Below are positions 15,575 through 23,388 of a DNA stretch of 24,552 bases, piece after piece. Numbering within the stretch: position 1 is the first letter of the stretch; each line of letters begins with the position of its first letter. The notes below the pieces were generated by a model. The model saw only the letters and a program-made list of their open reading frames with translations. It searched no databases and was not told the DNA's origin. Made by a program: the position numbers and the translations under genes. Origin of the DNA: CAYLNM01 sp964385045 (GTDB lineage Bacteria > Planctomycetota > Phycisphaerae > Phycisphaerales > SM1A02); NCBI GenBank assembly GCA_964385045.1, contig CAYLNM010000054.1:1-24552 (forward strand), read 5' to 3'.

Positions 15575-16255
15575 ATGCGCGTGCTGGTGGTCGAGGACGA
15601 ACGCAAGATCGCCACGTCGATCGGACTGGCGCTGGAGGCCGAGGGCATGCGCCCGACCCTCGCGGCCACCGGCGAGGACGGCTTCTTCCGCGCGTCCACC
15701 GAGTCCTTCGACGTGCTCGTCCTCGACCGGATGCTCCCCGGACGCGACGGGCTGGACATCCTCCAGGCCCTCCGCACCGCCGGGATCCGCACGCCGGTGC
15801 TCATGCTCACCGCGATGGGCGAGGTCGAGGACCGGGTGGACGGACTGACCGCCGGGGCCGACGACTACCTCGTCAAGCCGTTCTCGATGAGCGAGCTGAT
15901 CGCCCGCATCCGCGCCCTCGTCCGCCGCGGGGCCGAGACCGCCGAGACCGAGGTGGTGGCGGGCGACGTGCGGCTCGACCTCGCCGCCCGCACCGCCGCC
16001 CGCGCCGGCCGCCCCCTGTCGCTCACGAAGACCGAGTACGACCTGCTGCTCCTGCTCGCCCGGGCCGGCGGCTCGGCCGTCTCCCGCGACGCGATCGCCC
16101 ACGCCCTGTGGCCGGAGCAGGCCCGGGGGGCCAGCACCGACAACCTGATCGACGTGCACGTGAGCCGGCTGCGGCGCAAGCTCGATCCGGCCGGCTCGGC
16201 ACCCTGCCTCCACACCATCCGCGGCCTCGGCTTCCGCCTCGGGGCCGCGTCATGA
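15575..16255 (+). CDS. OmpR/PhoB-family response regulator
   Basis: A 226-residue two-component regulator. The receiver (1-115) has the acidic pair Glu7/Asp8, phospho-acceptor Asp51 (VLVLDRMLPG), Thr79 and Lys101 (YLVKPF). The winged-helix effector (about 128-222) has LTKTEYDLLLLL (150-161), the recognition region SRLRRKLD and the terminal RGLGFRL. The composition fits the QseB/CopR-like branch. Start ATG has GGAG 8 bases upstream. The stop overlaps the kinase start (ATGA), so the pair is co-translated. It probably controls its own operon and the adjacent exported PepSY proteins. Confidence 0.95.
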   Translation: MRVLVVEDERKIATSIGLALEAEGMRPTLAATGEDGFFRASTESFDVLVLDRMLPGRDGLDILQALRTAGIRTPVLMLTAMGEVEDRVDGLTAGADDYLVKPFSMSELIARIRALVRRGAETAETEVVAGDVRLDLAARTAARAGRPLSLTKTEYDLLLLLARAGGSAVSRDAIAHALWPEQARGASTDNLIDVHVSRLRRKLDPAGSAPCLHTIRGLGFRLGAAS

Positions 16256-17610
16256 GGCTGACGGTCCGCTGGCGGCTGACCCTGTGGTTCGCGGGGTCGG
16301 CCCTCGTGCTGCTGCTGCTGCTCGCGGGGGCGGTGCTCGTGCTCGAGCGGTCCATCCTCGAGCGGCAGGCCCGCTCGGACCTCGCCGAGGACCTCCGGGT
16401 CGTCGCCACCGAGCTCGCCCGCGACCCCGAGGGGCTCGACGAGCCGGAGCGGGCCGGGCTCGCCGAGGCGTACGCGGTCTGGCGGGATGGACGGTCCGTG
16501 CATCGGTCCAACGGCTGGTTGCACTTCGGGCTCGACGAGGCGCCGCCGGACGACGGACGGCGCGAGCTGTTCGACCGCACGATCCGCGTCGCGAGCGGCC
16601 CGGTGACCGGCGACGGGAGCGGACTCGTCGTCGCGGTCGCCCACGACGAGACGCTCGTGGTCCGAGCCACCGACATGCTCGCCCTGCTGCTCACCGCCGC
16701 GGCTCCCGTCGCCGCGGCCGGGGCGCTGGCGACCGGCTGGACGGTGGCCGGCCGCTCCCTCGAGCCCACGCGCGAGATGCGCCGCACCCTCGAGCGCATC
16801 GAGGCCGAGCGTCTGCACGAGCGCGTGGACGTCGGACGACGTGGCGACGAGTTCGGGCGACTCTCGGCGGTGGTGAACGCCATGCTGGGACGGCTCGAGC
16901 GTTCGATGGAGGCGCGCCGCCGATTCGCGGCCGACGCGGCGCACCAGCTCCGCACGCCGCTCGCATCGCTGCGAGCGGTGGGCGAGTCGGCGCTGCGGCG
17001 GCATCCGGACGACGCCGCCGCCCTTCGCGAGGTGATCGGCAGCATGCTCGAGGAGTGCCGGCGGCTGTCGCGGCTCACCACCGGCCTGCTCGAGCTCACC
17101 CGCGGCGAGCACGTCGCCGTGGCCCGCGAGCCGGTCGCGCTCCGGCCCATCGTGGACCAGGTGGCCGAACAGCTCGCCCCGCTCGCCGAGGCCTCGGACC
17201 AGCGGCTCGTCGTGGGCGGTGCCGCGCCCGGCACGGGCGCCGACGGGACGCACTCCGGGGCGTCGGCGCTCGCGGCCGTCGACCCGCTGCGTCGCGCCCT
17301 CGTGGGTCTCGTCGAGAACGCCATCGTCCACTGCCCGGCGGGCACCACGATCACCCTCGCGGTCGCGTCCACGCCGAACGGGCCGTCGATCTCGGTGCGC
17401 GACGACGGACCGGGCATCCCGCCCGAGGACCACGAGCGCGTGCTCGAGCCCTTCGTCCGCGGCGCGGGCGCCTCGGCCCGACCCGGCTGCGGCCTCGGCC
17501 TGCCCCTCGCGCGCACCGCCGTCGCCTCCGTCGGCGGCCGCCTCGAATTCGAGGACGGCCCCGGCACCCGCTTCCGCATCCACCTCGAACCCGCGGAGGA
17601 CGTCGCATGA
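16252..17610 (+). CDS. Membrane sensor histidine kinase (QseC/EnvZ-like architecture)
   Basis: A 452-residue sensor kinase with membrane segments at about 11-31 and 141-163 enclosing a compact periplasmic domain of about 105 residues, then HAMP (about 163-215), HisKA with FAADAAHQLRTPLASL (His231), and HATPase_c with N-box Asn356 (ENAIVH), G1 DDGPGIP (384-390) and G2 GCGLGLPLA (412-420). The AAHQLRTPL form of the H-box is typical of QseC/PmrB-like kinases. It is translationally coupled to the regulator before it and to the PepSY protein after it (both ATGA overlaps). The signal is unknown; the neighbours suggest an envelope or cation-related cue. Confidence 0.94.
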   Translation: MRLTVRWRLTLWFAGSALVLLLLLAGAVLVLERSILERQARSDLAEDLRVVATELARDPEGLDEPERAGLAEAYAVWRDGRSVHRSNGWLHFGLDEAPPDDGRRELFDRTIRVASGPVTGDGSGLVVAVAHDETLVVRATDMLALLLTAAAPVAAAGALATGWTVAGRSLEPTREMRRTLERIEAERLHERVDVGRRGDEFGRLSAVVNAMLGRLERSMEARRRFAADAAHQLRTPLASLRAVGESALRRHPDDAAALREVIGSMLEECRRLSRLTTGLLELTRGEHVAVAREPVALRPIVDQVAEQLAPLAEASDQRLVVGGAAPGTGADGTHSGASALAAVDPLRRALVGLVENAIVHCPAGTTITLAVASTPNGPSISVRDDGPGIPPEDHERVLEPFVRGAGASARPGCGLGLPLARTAVASVGGRLEFEDGPGTRFRIHLEPAEDVA

Positions 17611-18665
17611 ATCGTCCCGCCCCGACCCTCGCCGGTCTCGTCGCCGTCGCCGGCCTCGCCCTGCTCGCGCCCGCCCTCGCGCCGACGACGGGCGCCGGGG
17701 CCGCCACGGCCGGCGCTCGCGGACTCCACGTTCACCGCTCGCCCGCGCCGCGCTTCGAGGGCGCGGCCGATCTCCTCGCGGCCGAACAGGCGATGCGGCG
17801 CGCGGTTGGCCGCGGCGCGATCCGCCACGTGGAGTTCGACCCCGACGACGAGTCCGGGCTCGCGGTCGAGCTCGAGCTCGTCTCGGGCGGACGGTCGCGT
17901 CTGGTGGAGCTCCGCCGCTACGAGGGCGACACGTGGCGGGTGGTCGACGTCACCCGTCGCGAGACCAGCGTGCGCTCGCGCCGGTACTTCGAGCGGCTCG
18001 TCGGCGTCCTCGAGGCGGAACCGCATCTGGGCCCCGGCGAGGCGGCGTTACGGGCCGAGTCGGCGCATCCGGGATCGACCGCGGTGGAGGTCGACCTGCT
18101 GCTCACCGCCGGCGAGCCGGTCTACGAGGTCGAGCTCGTGCTCGGCACCGACTCCTTCGACGTGCACGTGCCGGCCCGCGTGGTGGCCGAGGGGCCCGGG
18201 CCCGCGTCGCCCCCGACGTGCGACTACGCCTGTCTCGTCCGGGCGGTCGAGGCGTCGGCCCGCGAGGGCGTCCCCTTCTCGTTCCGCAGCCGCCCGGGCC
18301 CCGACGGCCTGGTGCACGAGGTGCACGTGGCGGACGAGACCGGCCGGACGCGGACGGTCCGGCACGCCTCGGGCACCGCGTTGCCGCTCGGCGTCGAGCC
18401 GTTCGGGGAGCCCGCGCCGGAGACCGTGCCGCCGGCCGGGGCGCTGGCCGAGGCGCTGCGCACGCTCGAGCGGATCCTCGACGCGGCCGGCACCGTCCCC
18501 ACCGCGATGACCGCGGGCGACCTGGTACCGGCCCGAGGCGACGACGCCCCCGCGTGGCGGCTGCGGGCGTGGACGCCGACCGCGGCCGGCGTGCTCGAGG
18601 TCGAGGTGGACCGGGCCACCGACGAGATCGTGCTGCGTCTCGCCGCGCGCCGGGCCGGCACCTGA
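17607..18665 (+). CDS. Exported PepSY-like repeat protein in a two-component operon
   Basis: A 352-residue exported protein. A signal peptide of about 33 residues precedes several PepSY-like alpha/beta units (roughly 53-125, 135-190, 205-260 and 278-348): each has an Ala-rich helix followed by short strands with an E-x-E-L or V-x-x-V-x-V pattern. It has a Cys pair at 205 and 209 (TCDYAC). PepSY domains are periplasmic, inhibit proteases in some proteins, and often accompany OmpR-class two-component systems. GGAGG is 7 bases before the ATG, which overlaps the kinase stop. The repeat boundaries are my reading by eye. Likely an accessory or target of the kinase. Confidence 0.7.
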   Translation: MNRPAPTLAGLVAVAGLALLAPALAPTTGAGAATAGARGLHVHRSPAPRFEGAADLLAAEQAMRRAVGRGAIRHVEFDPDDESGLAVELELVSGGRSRLVELRRYEGDTWRVVDVTRRETSVRSRRYFERLVGVLEAEPHLGPGEAALRAESAHPGSTAVEVDLLLTAGEPVYEVELVLGTDSFDVHVPARVVAEGPGPASPPTCDYACLVRAVEASAREGVPFSFRSRPGPDGLVHEVHVADETGRTRTVRHASGTALPLGVEPFGEPAPETVPPAGALAEALRTLERILDAAGTVPTAMTAGDLVPARGDDAPAWRLRAWTPTAAGVLEVEVDRATDEIVLRLAARRAGT

Positions 18666-18804
18666 ATCCGAATTCAGGAAGCGGACAGTGGGAGGGGCGC
18701 GGGTCCGGGCGATCCTTCGGTCACCGGTCCGCGAGGGAAGCGGACGGATCGTCCGAACCTGCCCGTCCACGAGGGACGGGCCTCACTTCAGGGTCCACCC
18801 CACC
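18661..18804 (+). promoter_or_regulatory. Structured intergenic leader before the large PepSY gene
   Basis: No TA and no -10 box is present, so the downstream gene may be transcribed from the regulator operon. The stretch holds an AT-containing inverted repeat CCTGAAT-ccga-ATTCAGG (18661-18678) over the stop codon, a direct repeat GGAAGCGGAC (18677 and 18736), a small hairpin at 18741-18755, an 8-bp hairpin GCCCGTCC-acgag-GGACGGGC (18761-18781), and a TTCAGG at 18787. The TCAGG half-sites recur in the regulator promoter. It may be an operator, an attenuator or an mRNA-stabilising leader. Confidence 0.45.
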
Positions 18805-20439
18805 ATGCAGCGCACCACCCCCCGTCCGCTCGTCCTCGGCCTCGCCACCGGCGCCGTGCTCGCTCCGGCCGCGAGCGCCCTCGCCCAGCCCGCCGTGTCG
18901 ATCAGCGAAGCGTTCGACGTCGCCCAGGCCCAGGCCCCGGCGAACCTCGTCCTCGAGGTCTCGCTGGTCGAGCAGGGCTCGATCTGGGAGTCGGACACGC
19001 TCTTCCCCGGCGGCACCACGATCCTCGACGTCGAGATCGACGCCGCCACCGGCGCCGTGATCGAGTCCGAGACCGACGCCGCCGAGCCGGGGATGGCCGC
19101 GATCGCCGCCGCCTTCGCCGAGGCGTCGATCACCTGGGCCGAGGCCGTCGCGGTCGCCCAGGACGCGTTCCCCGCCGGCTGGATCCGGCACATGGAGCTC
19201 GAGCTCGAGCCGGACGCCGGCGACCAGCTGGTCTTCGAGACCGTCGTCGTGGACGGCGGCACTGCCGTGACCATCGACATCTCGGCCGCCACCGGCCAGA
19301 TCATCGGCGACGAGCCGGGCGGCCCCTGCGGCGGCCCGGTGGACCTGCTCGGTGCCGCCGACGCGGTCGCGGCCGCCTTCCCCGGCCTGCCCGTGATCGA
19401 GGTCGAGTCGACCACGGAGGACGGCTTCGCCGCCTTCGAGGTCGAGTTCGCCGACGCGGACGCCCAGACCGTCTCCGACGTCGAGGTCCGCGCCGCGGAC
19501 GGCTGCTTCGATGATGTCGACCTCGTCGCCGACGAGCCGTGGGCCGAGGTCGCCGCGATCCTCGCCCTGCTGCCGGACGCGACCGTCGATCGCGCCGCCG
19601 CCGTCGCCGTCGCCGAGGACACCGCCGGCGGCACCGCCATCGGCTGGGAGCTCGAGATCGAGGATGGCCAGCTCTTCCACGAGGTGGACGTGCTCACCGC
19701 GGACGGCGTGGTCGAGGTGCTCGTGAACGCCGTCACCGGCGGCTCCAGCGGCCCCGGCACCCCCGGCACCCCCGGCGGCGACGTCGTCCTCGTCGGGGCG
19801 CTCGATGCCTGGGCGATCGGCCGGGAGCAGACCCCGGGCGGCTTCCCGCTCGAGGCCGAGCTCGAGGTGGTCGCGGGCGGCTTCGAGTGGGAGGCCGAGC
19901 TGCTCGAGGCCGGCACCCTCGTCGAGCACGACATCGATCCGGCAACCGGCGCGGTGCTCGACACCGGGCTCGAGTCGGCCGGGTCCGACGAGGCCGCCGT
20001 GCAGTCGGCGTTCGCCGTCGCGACCGTCGCCACCGGGGATGCGGTCGCCGCCGCCCTGGCCCAGGTCCCGGGCGGGTTCGTCTACGAGATCGAGCGTGAG
20101 CAGGAGAACGGCGAGCCCCGCTACGAGATCGGGCTCGTGACCACGGCCGACCGCTTCGAGGTCGAGATCGACGCGATCGGCGGCGGGGTGATCGAGACCG
20201 AGCTCGTCGGTCCCGCCCACATCGCTCCCGCCACCGAGGGACCCGGCGTCGCCGGTCTCTCGACCCTGACCCCGGCCGACCTGAACGACGACGATGTCGT
20301 GAACCTCACCGACCTCATCACCGTGATCGGCGCCTTCGGCTCGACCGACCCGGCGGGCGACGCGGACCTCGACGGCGACGTCGACCTCGACGACCTCATC
20401 CTCGTGCTGTCGCTCTTCGGCACCACCTACGAGGGCTGA
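18805..20439 (+). CDS. Secreted multi-PepSY protein with dockerin-like Ca-binding C-terminus
   Basis: A 544-residue secreted, very acidic protein. The signal peptide ends at about ASALAQ (28). About six PepSY-like units follow (roughly 30-90, 108-168, 178-233, 258-312, 330-388, 405-466), each closing with a D-x-x-T/A-G-x-V/I turn such as IDAATGAVI, DISAATGQII and IDPATGAVL. A Gly/Pro linker (312-326) splits them into four and two. The C-terminus (489-540) has two EF-hand-like loops, DLNDDDVVNLTDL and DLDGDVDLDDL, each followed by a short hydrophobic helix, the dockerin-like tail common in planctomycete secreted proteins. Start ATG at 18805 has only a weak AGGG upstream. Probably extracellular or periplasmic; Ca binding is inferred. 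Confidence 0.8.
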   Translation: MQRTTPRPLVLGLATGAVLAPAASALAQPAVSISEAFDVAQAQAPANLVLEVSLVEQGSIWESDTLFPGGTTILDVEIDAATGAVIESETDAAEPGMAAIAAAFAEASITWAEAVAVAQDAFPAGWIRHMELELEPDAGDQLVFETVVVDGGTAVTIDISAATGQIIGDEPGGPCGGPVDLLGAADAVAAAFPGLPVIEVESTTEDGFAAFEVEFADADAQTVSDVEVRAADGCFDDVDLVADEPWAEVAAILALLPDATVDRAAAVAVAEDTAGGTAIGWELEIEDGQLFHEVDVLTADGVVEVLVNAVTGGSSGPGTPGTPGGDVVLVGALDAWAIGREQTPGGFPLEAELEVVAGGFEWEAELLEAGTLVEHDIDPATGAVLDTGLESAGSDEAAVQSAFAVATVATGDAVAAALAQVPGGFVYEIEREQENGEPRYEIGLVTTADRFEVEIDAIGGGVIETELVGPAHIAPATEGPGVAGLSTLTPADLNDDDVVNLTDLITVIGAFGSTDPAGDADLDGDVDLDDLILVLSLFGTTYEG

Positions 20440-20483
20440 GTCTCCGTGTTCGGCCGCTTGCCCCCTCCCGGGCACGGCCAGCC

Positions 20484-20523
20484 GCCGCGCGGGGCGGGAA
20501 ACCGTCCCCCGCGGCATTTCTTC
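20484..20523 (+). terminator. Intrinsic terminator after the large PepSY gene
   Basis: A 14-bp stem (20484-20497 with 20502-20515; one mismatch and one G-T pair) closes a GAAA tetraloop and is followed by ATTTCTTC. This is the most convincing rho-independent terminator in the window. It would separate the PepSY operon from the BOF gene. Confidence 0.7.
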
Positions 20524-20585
20524 GCGAACGACTCTCGCACGGGACCGGCGATCGGCGCTGCCGGCCCCCTCCCAGGAGCCGCGTC

Positions 20586-22154
20586 ATGTTCCCCGTCCGT
20601 CGATTCCGCTCGATCGTGACCCTGTCCTCCGCGGCCTGCCTCGTGGCGGCCACCGGCCTCGCCGCGGCGGGCGCCGGATGCTCGAGCCCCGAGGCGTCGC
20701 ACGTGTCGCTCGGAGTGCTCGGGTCGTTCGGCTCGCCGGACACCGCGACCACGGCCGCGGCCGACGCCACCCGCATCGCCGACGTCACCACGGGCGCCAC
20801 GGTGGTGCTCGAGGGCACCGTTCTCCGCCACCTCGACGACGGCCTGCTCCGCCTCGCCGACGACAGCGGCTCGATCCGCGTGCTGGTGCCCGGCCTGCCC
20901 CGCGTCCCGGCGGCGGAGGGCGAGCGGCTTCGCGTCGAGGGCGTGGTGCGGGACGACGCGCCCTTCGGCCTCGCCCGTCCCGAGGTGACCGCGACCGCGA
21001 TCGTCCTCGCCTCGGGCGTGCGCCTCGAGATGCCCGCGGCCCCCGCGGAGCGGACGCCGGCCGCGACCCCTGCCGCCACCGACGATCGGATCACCCCGAT
21101 CGGCTCGCTCCGGCGCGGCCAGCCCGCCACCGTCCGCGGCACCGTCGCCCGGATCCTCGACTCCGACGAGCTCCGTCTCACCGACGACACCGGCTCGGTG
21201 CGGGTGTACGTCGGCTGGCGCAACCGCGTCCCCGCCCGCGCCGGCGAGCGCGTCACCGTCTCCGGCGTGATGGACGACGATCCGTGGCCGCTGCGGCCCG
21301 AGCTGTACGCGGACACGATCACGCTCGCCGACGGCACCCGCGTCGATCTCCGCACCGGGTCGCGCACGCCGGCGGGGGACGGTGCGGGTGGCGGGAGCGG
21401 CTCGCCCTCCGCGGCCCCGCCGGCCGAGACGGCGCCCTCACCGCTCGCCGTGGCCCCGTCGCTCGCCGCCGCCCTCGCCGACGGCTCGGTGCGCGTGACG
21501 CCCGTCGGCGCGACGGAGGTCGGCCGCCTCGTGGCGGTGCGCGGCACGGTCGAGCGGCTCATCGACACCGACGAGTTCCGGCTCGCGGACGACAGCGGCT
21601 CGATCGGCGTCTACGTCGGCTGGCGGAACCGCGTCCCGGCCGCGGTCGGCGACGTCGTGACCGTGCTCGGGGCGGTGGATGCCGAGGGGCCGGGCGGCAC
21701 CCGCCGCGAGCTGTACGCGGTGCAGCTCATGCAGGCGGACGGCGCGGTCGTCGACCTGCAGCGGCCGGCACCGGTGCGAGTCGCCCGTGACGTGCCGATC
21801 GGCGGCGGCGCCGCGGCCCCGGCCCCCGCCCCGACGGGCGGCGAGATGGCAACGGCCACCGCTCTCGGCGGTCCGGTGACCGCGGTGGCCGACGTCCGCC
21901 GCGGCCAGTCCGTCGTGCTCGTGGGCACCGTCGATCGCCTGCCCGACTCCGACGAGTTCGTGCTCCGCGACGAGACCGGCACGATCGAGGTCTCCATCGG
22001 CTGGCGCAACCGCATGCCGGTGCGGGTGGGCGACCGCGTGGTGGTCGCCGGCACCGCCGACGACGACGTCTTCCCGGGGCGTCGGCCGGACGTGTACGCC
22101 GACCGGATCCAGCTTCCGGACGGCTCGGTGGTGCGGCTCCGGCGGGACGACTGA
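20586..22154 (+). CDS. Exported protein with four tandem BOF/YgiW-like OB-fold domains
   Basis: A 522-residue exported protein. The signal peptide is followed by Cys32 (AGAGCSS), a marginal lipobox. Four units of about 90 residues (62-148, 168-257, 303-392, 430-519) are joined by Pro/Ala/Gly linkers. Each runs I..V..G..V.V.GTV.R, then DSDEFRL and D-D-x-G-S-I, and units 2-4 carry GWRNRVP (GWRNRMP in unit 4). Unit 1 has GLPRVP there. This matches bacterial OB-fold (BOF) proteins such as E. coli YgiW, which are normally single-domain periplasmic stress proteins, often next to QseBC-type systems. AGGAG lies 7 bases before the ATG. Binding partners are unknown; small cations or signal molecules are suggested for the family. 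Confidence 0.78.
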   Translation: MFPVRRFRSIVTLSSAACLVAATGLAAAGAGCSSPEASHVSLGVLGSFGSPDTATTAAADATRIADVTTGATVVLEGTVLRHLDDGLLRLADDSGSIRVLVPGLPRVPAAEGERLRVEGVVRDDAPFGLARPEVTATAIVLASGVRLEMPAAPAERTPAATPAATDDRITPIGSLRRGQPATVRGTVARILDSDELRLTDDTGSVRVYVGWRNRVPARAGERVTVSGVMDDDPWPLRPELYADTITLADGTRVDLRTGSRTPAGDGAGGGSGSPSAAPPAETAPSPLAVAPSLAAALADGSVRVTPVGATEVGRLVAVRGTVERLIDTDEFRLADDSGSIGVYVGWRNRVPAAVGDVVTVLGAVDAEGPGGTRRELYAVQLMQADGAVVDLQRPAPVRVARDVPIGGGAAAPAPAPTGGEMATATALGGPVTAVADVRRGQSVVLVGTVDRLPDSDEFVLRDETGTIEVSIGWRNRMPVRVGDRVVVAGTADDDVFPGRRPDVYADRIQLPDGSVVRLRRDD

Positions 22155-22210
22155 CCTGCACGCTTCCGGGCGGGGTCGCGTTCGGGAGAGGGGGCGTTCG
22201 GCGCGCGCGT

Positions 22211-22246
22211 GCACGTGCCCCGGTGCGACGGCGCCGGGGCACGTGC
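22211..22246. terminator. Strong bidirectional hairpin between convergent genes
   Basis: GCACGTGCCCCGG (22211-22223) and its exact complement (22234-22246) form a 13-bp stem, extendable inward to a tetraloop. It lies between the convergent stops at 22154 and 22285. It lacks a T-run on either strand but position and stability support transcription termination. Confidence 0.7.
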
Positions 22247-22282
22247 TCGTTGACGGGCTGATCGGTCCGGCGGTGCGGTGGC

Positions 22283-22996
22283 TCAGAAGCCCGGGCGGAA
22301 GACGACGATCATCTCGACCATCTGCTCGCCCGCGCCGAGCCGCTCGAGGGCCGCCTCGGCGGTGGCCATGCCCGACACCGGGCCGCGGTCGGCGTAGAAG
22401 CTCATGCCCGCGGCGTGATGAGCCGGGCCCAGCGGCTCCGGCGTCGCGGTGCCGGCGAGGAACGCATCGCGAGCGGGGCGTCCGGGACCGGGGTGTCGAC
22501 GGGCCGCCTCGCGGAAGGAGTCGCCGAGGCGGATCCCCCCGGTCGTCGCGCCCTCGAACCAGGGTCGGCGGACCGAGAGACTCGTCAGCGGGAGTGCGGC
22601 GAGGTCGGGATAGACCTCGCGCACGGCCTTCACCCCCGTGTGCAGCGCGATCGCCGCGTTGCGCGGGCCCTCCCGCATGATTCGACGGTGCACGCTGCCC
22701 CCAGTCGGCGCGAAGAACATCAGGCAGAAGGCACCCTCGGCGAACTGCAGCTCCACCGCCACGTCGTCGGCCACCAGCAGGCTCGGGTTCCCGGCCCCGT
22801 ACGCCTCCAGGACGTCGCCCAAGGTCGTCATGCCGATCCGGAGATCGCCGAGGCCCGCGGTCGAGAGCGTCTCCTTCTGGAGCCCGCGAACCGGGGCGGT
22901 GGACGCCTCGGCCGCGCTCGGCGAGATGGTGGTGATCATCCGGCCCATGCCCACGAGGACGAGGCCGAGGACGGCGACGGCGATCAGGCGACCCAT
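22283..22996 (-). CDS. Small exported protein of unknown function
   Basis: A 237-residue protein I do not recognise. It starts with a hydrophobic segment (2-18), a signal peptide or membrane anchor. The rest has two copies of a loop pattern common in small periplasmic proteins: LGDLRIGMTTLGDVLEAYG (49-67) and GIRLGDSFREAARRHP (154-169), in the style of G-I-x-L-G-x-S/T-x-x-E-V. A beta-rich middle (VADDVAVELQFAEGAFCLMFF) follows the first copy. The ATG at 22996 has GGAGGGG about 5 bases upstream; the open frame continues further across the N gap but this start is far better. It is convergent with the BOF gene. Confidence 0.75.
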   Translation of the reverse strand: MGRLIAVAVLGLVLVGMGRMITTISPSAAEASTAPVRGLQKETLSTAGLGDLRIGMTTLGDVLEAYGAGNPSLLVADDVAVELQFAEGAFCLMFFAPTGGSVHRRIMREGPRNAAIALHTGVKAVREVYPDLAALPLTSLSVRRPWFEGATTGGIRLGDSFREAARRHPGPGRPARDAFLAGTATPEPLGPAHHAAGMSFYADRGPVSGMATAEAALERLGAGEQMVEMIVVFRPGF

Positions 22997-23158
22997 GGGC
23001 TCCCCTCCGGTGGGTGTGCGGAGAGGGATCGGCGGCGGGGAAAGAGGACTGGGCCGCGCTCGCGGACGGCGAGGGCACGCAGCCTCACGGCTGCCGGTCG
23101 CGCGCATGAGGCGAAGTCCGCCCGCCCGGATGGTCCGAGAAGCCGGGTGGACACGAGC

Positions 23159-23196
23159 CCCGCGGAGCCGCGGCCGGCGAGGATCCGGGCACGGCC
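23159..23196 (+). repeat. Left copy of 38-base duplication at the assembly gap
   Basis: The 38 bases ending at the gap edge are identical to 23297-23334 on the other side. It begins CCCGCGGAGCCGCGG and ends GGGCACGGCC. Identity abutting both gap edges is the signature of unmerged overlapping contig ends. Confidence 0.9.
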
Positions 23197-23296
23197 NNNN
23201 NNNNNNNNNNNNNNNNNNNNNNNNNNNNNNNNNNNNNNNNNNNNNNNNNNNNNNNNNNNNNNNNNNNNNNNNNNNNNNNNNNNNNNNNNNNNNNNN
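23197..23296. other. 100-N scaffold gap
   Basis: Exactly 100 N, the conventional length for a gap of unknown size. The flanks are exact duplicates, so true missing sequence may be nil. Confidence 0.98.
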
Positions 23297-23334
23297 CCCG
23301 CGGAGCCGCGGCCGGCGAGGATCCGGGCACGGCC
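23297..23334 (+). repeat. Right copy of 38-base duplication at the assembly gap
   Basis: Identical to 23159-23196 and starting at the first base after the N run. Confidence 0.9.
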
Positions 23335-23388
23335 CCTCGGCCGGCGTCGTGGTCCGGCCGCCCACGGCCGCGGTTGATCGGTCCGACG

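Larger units (their letters stand above)
22997..23388. other. Intergenic region with scaffold gap
   Basis: About 390 bases between the PhoD-like gene and the small exported gene, both on the minus strand. It holds a 100-N gap (23197-23296) and its flanking duplicates. Outside those I see no gene, no TA-containing -10 box and no clear terminator. The known part is GC-rich with a purine-rich patch near 23041. Confidence 0.6.

Noticed and set aside
23159..23334. The 38-base duplicates as ends of a mobile element or attachment sites
   Set aside because: They touch the N run exactly on both sides and no transposase or integrase is visible; contig-end overlap is simpler.
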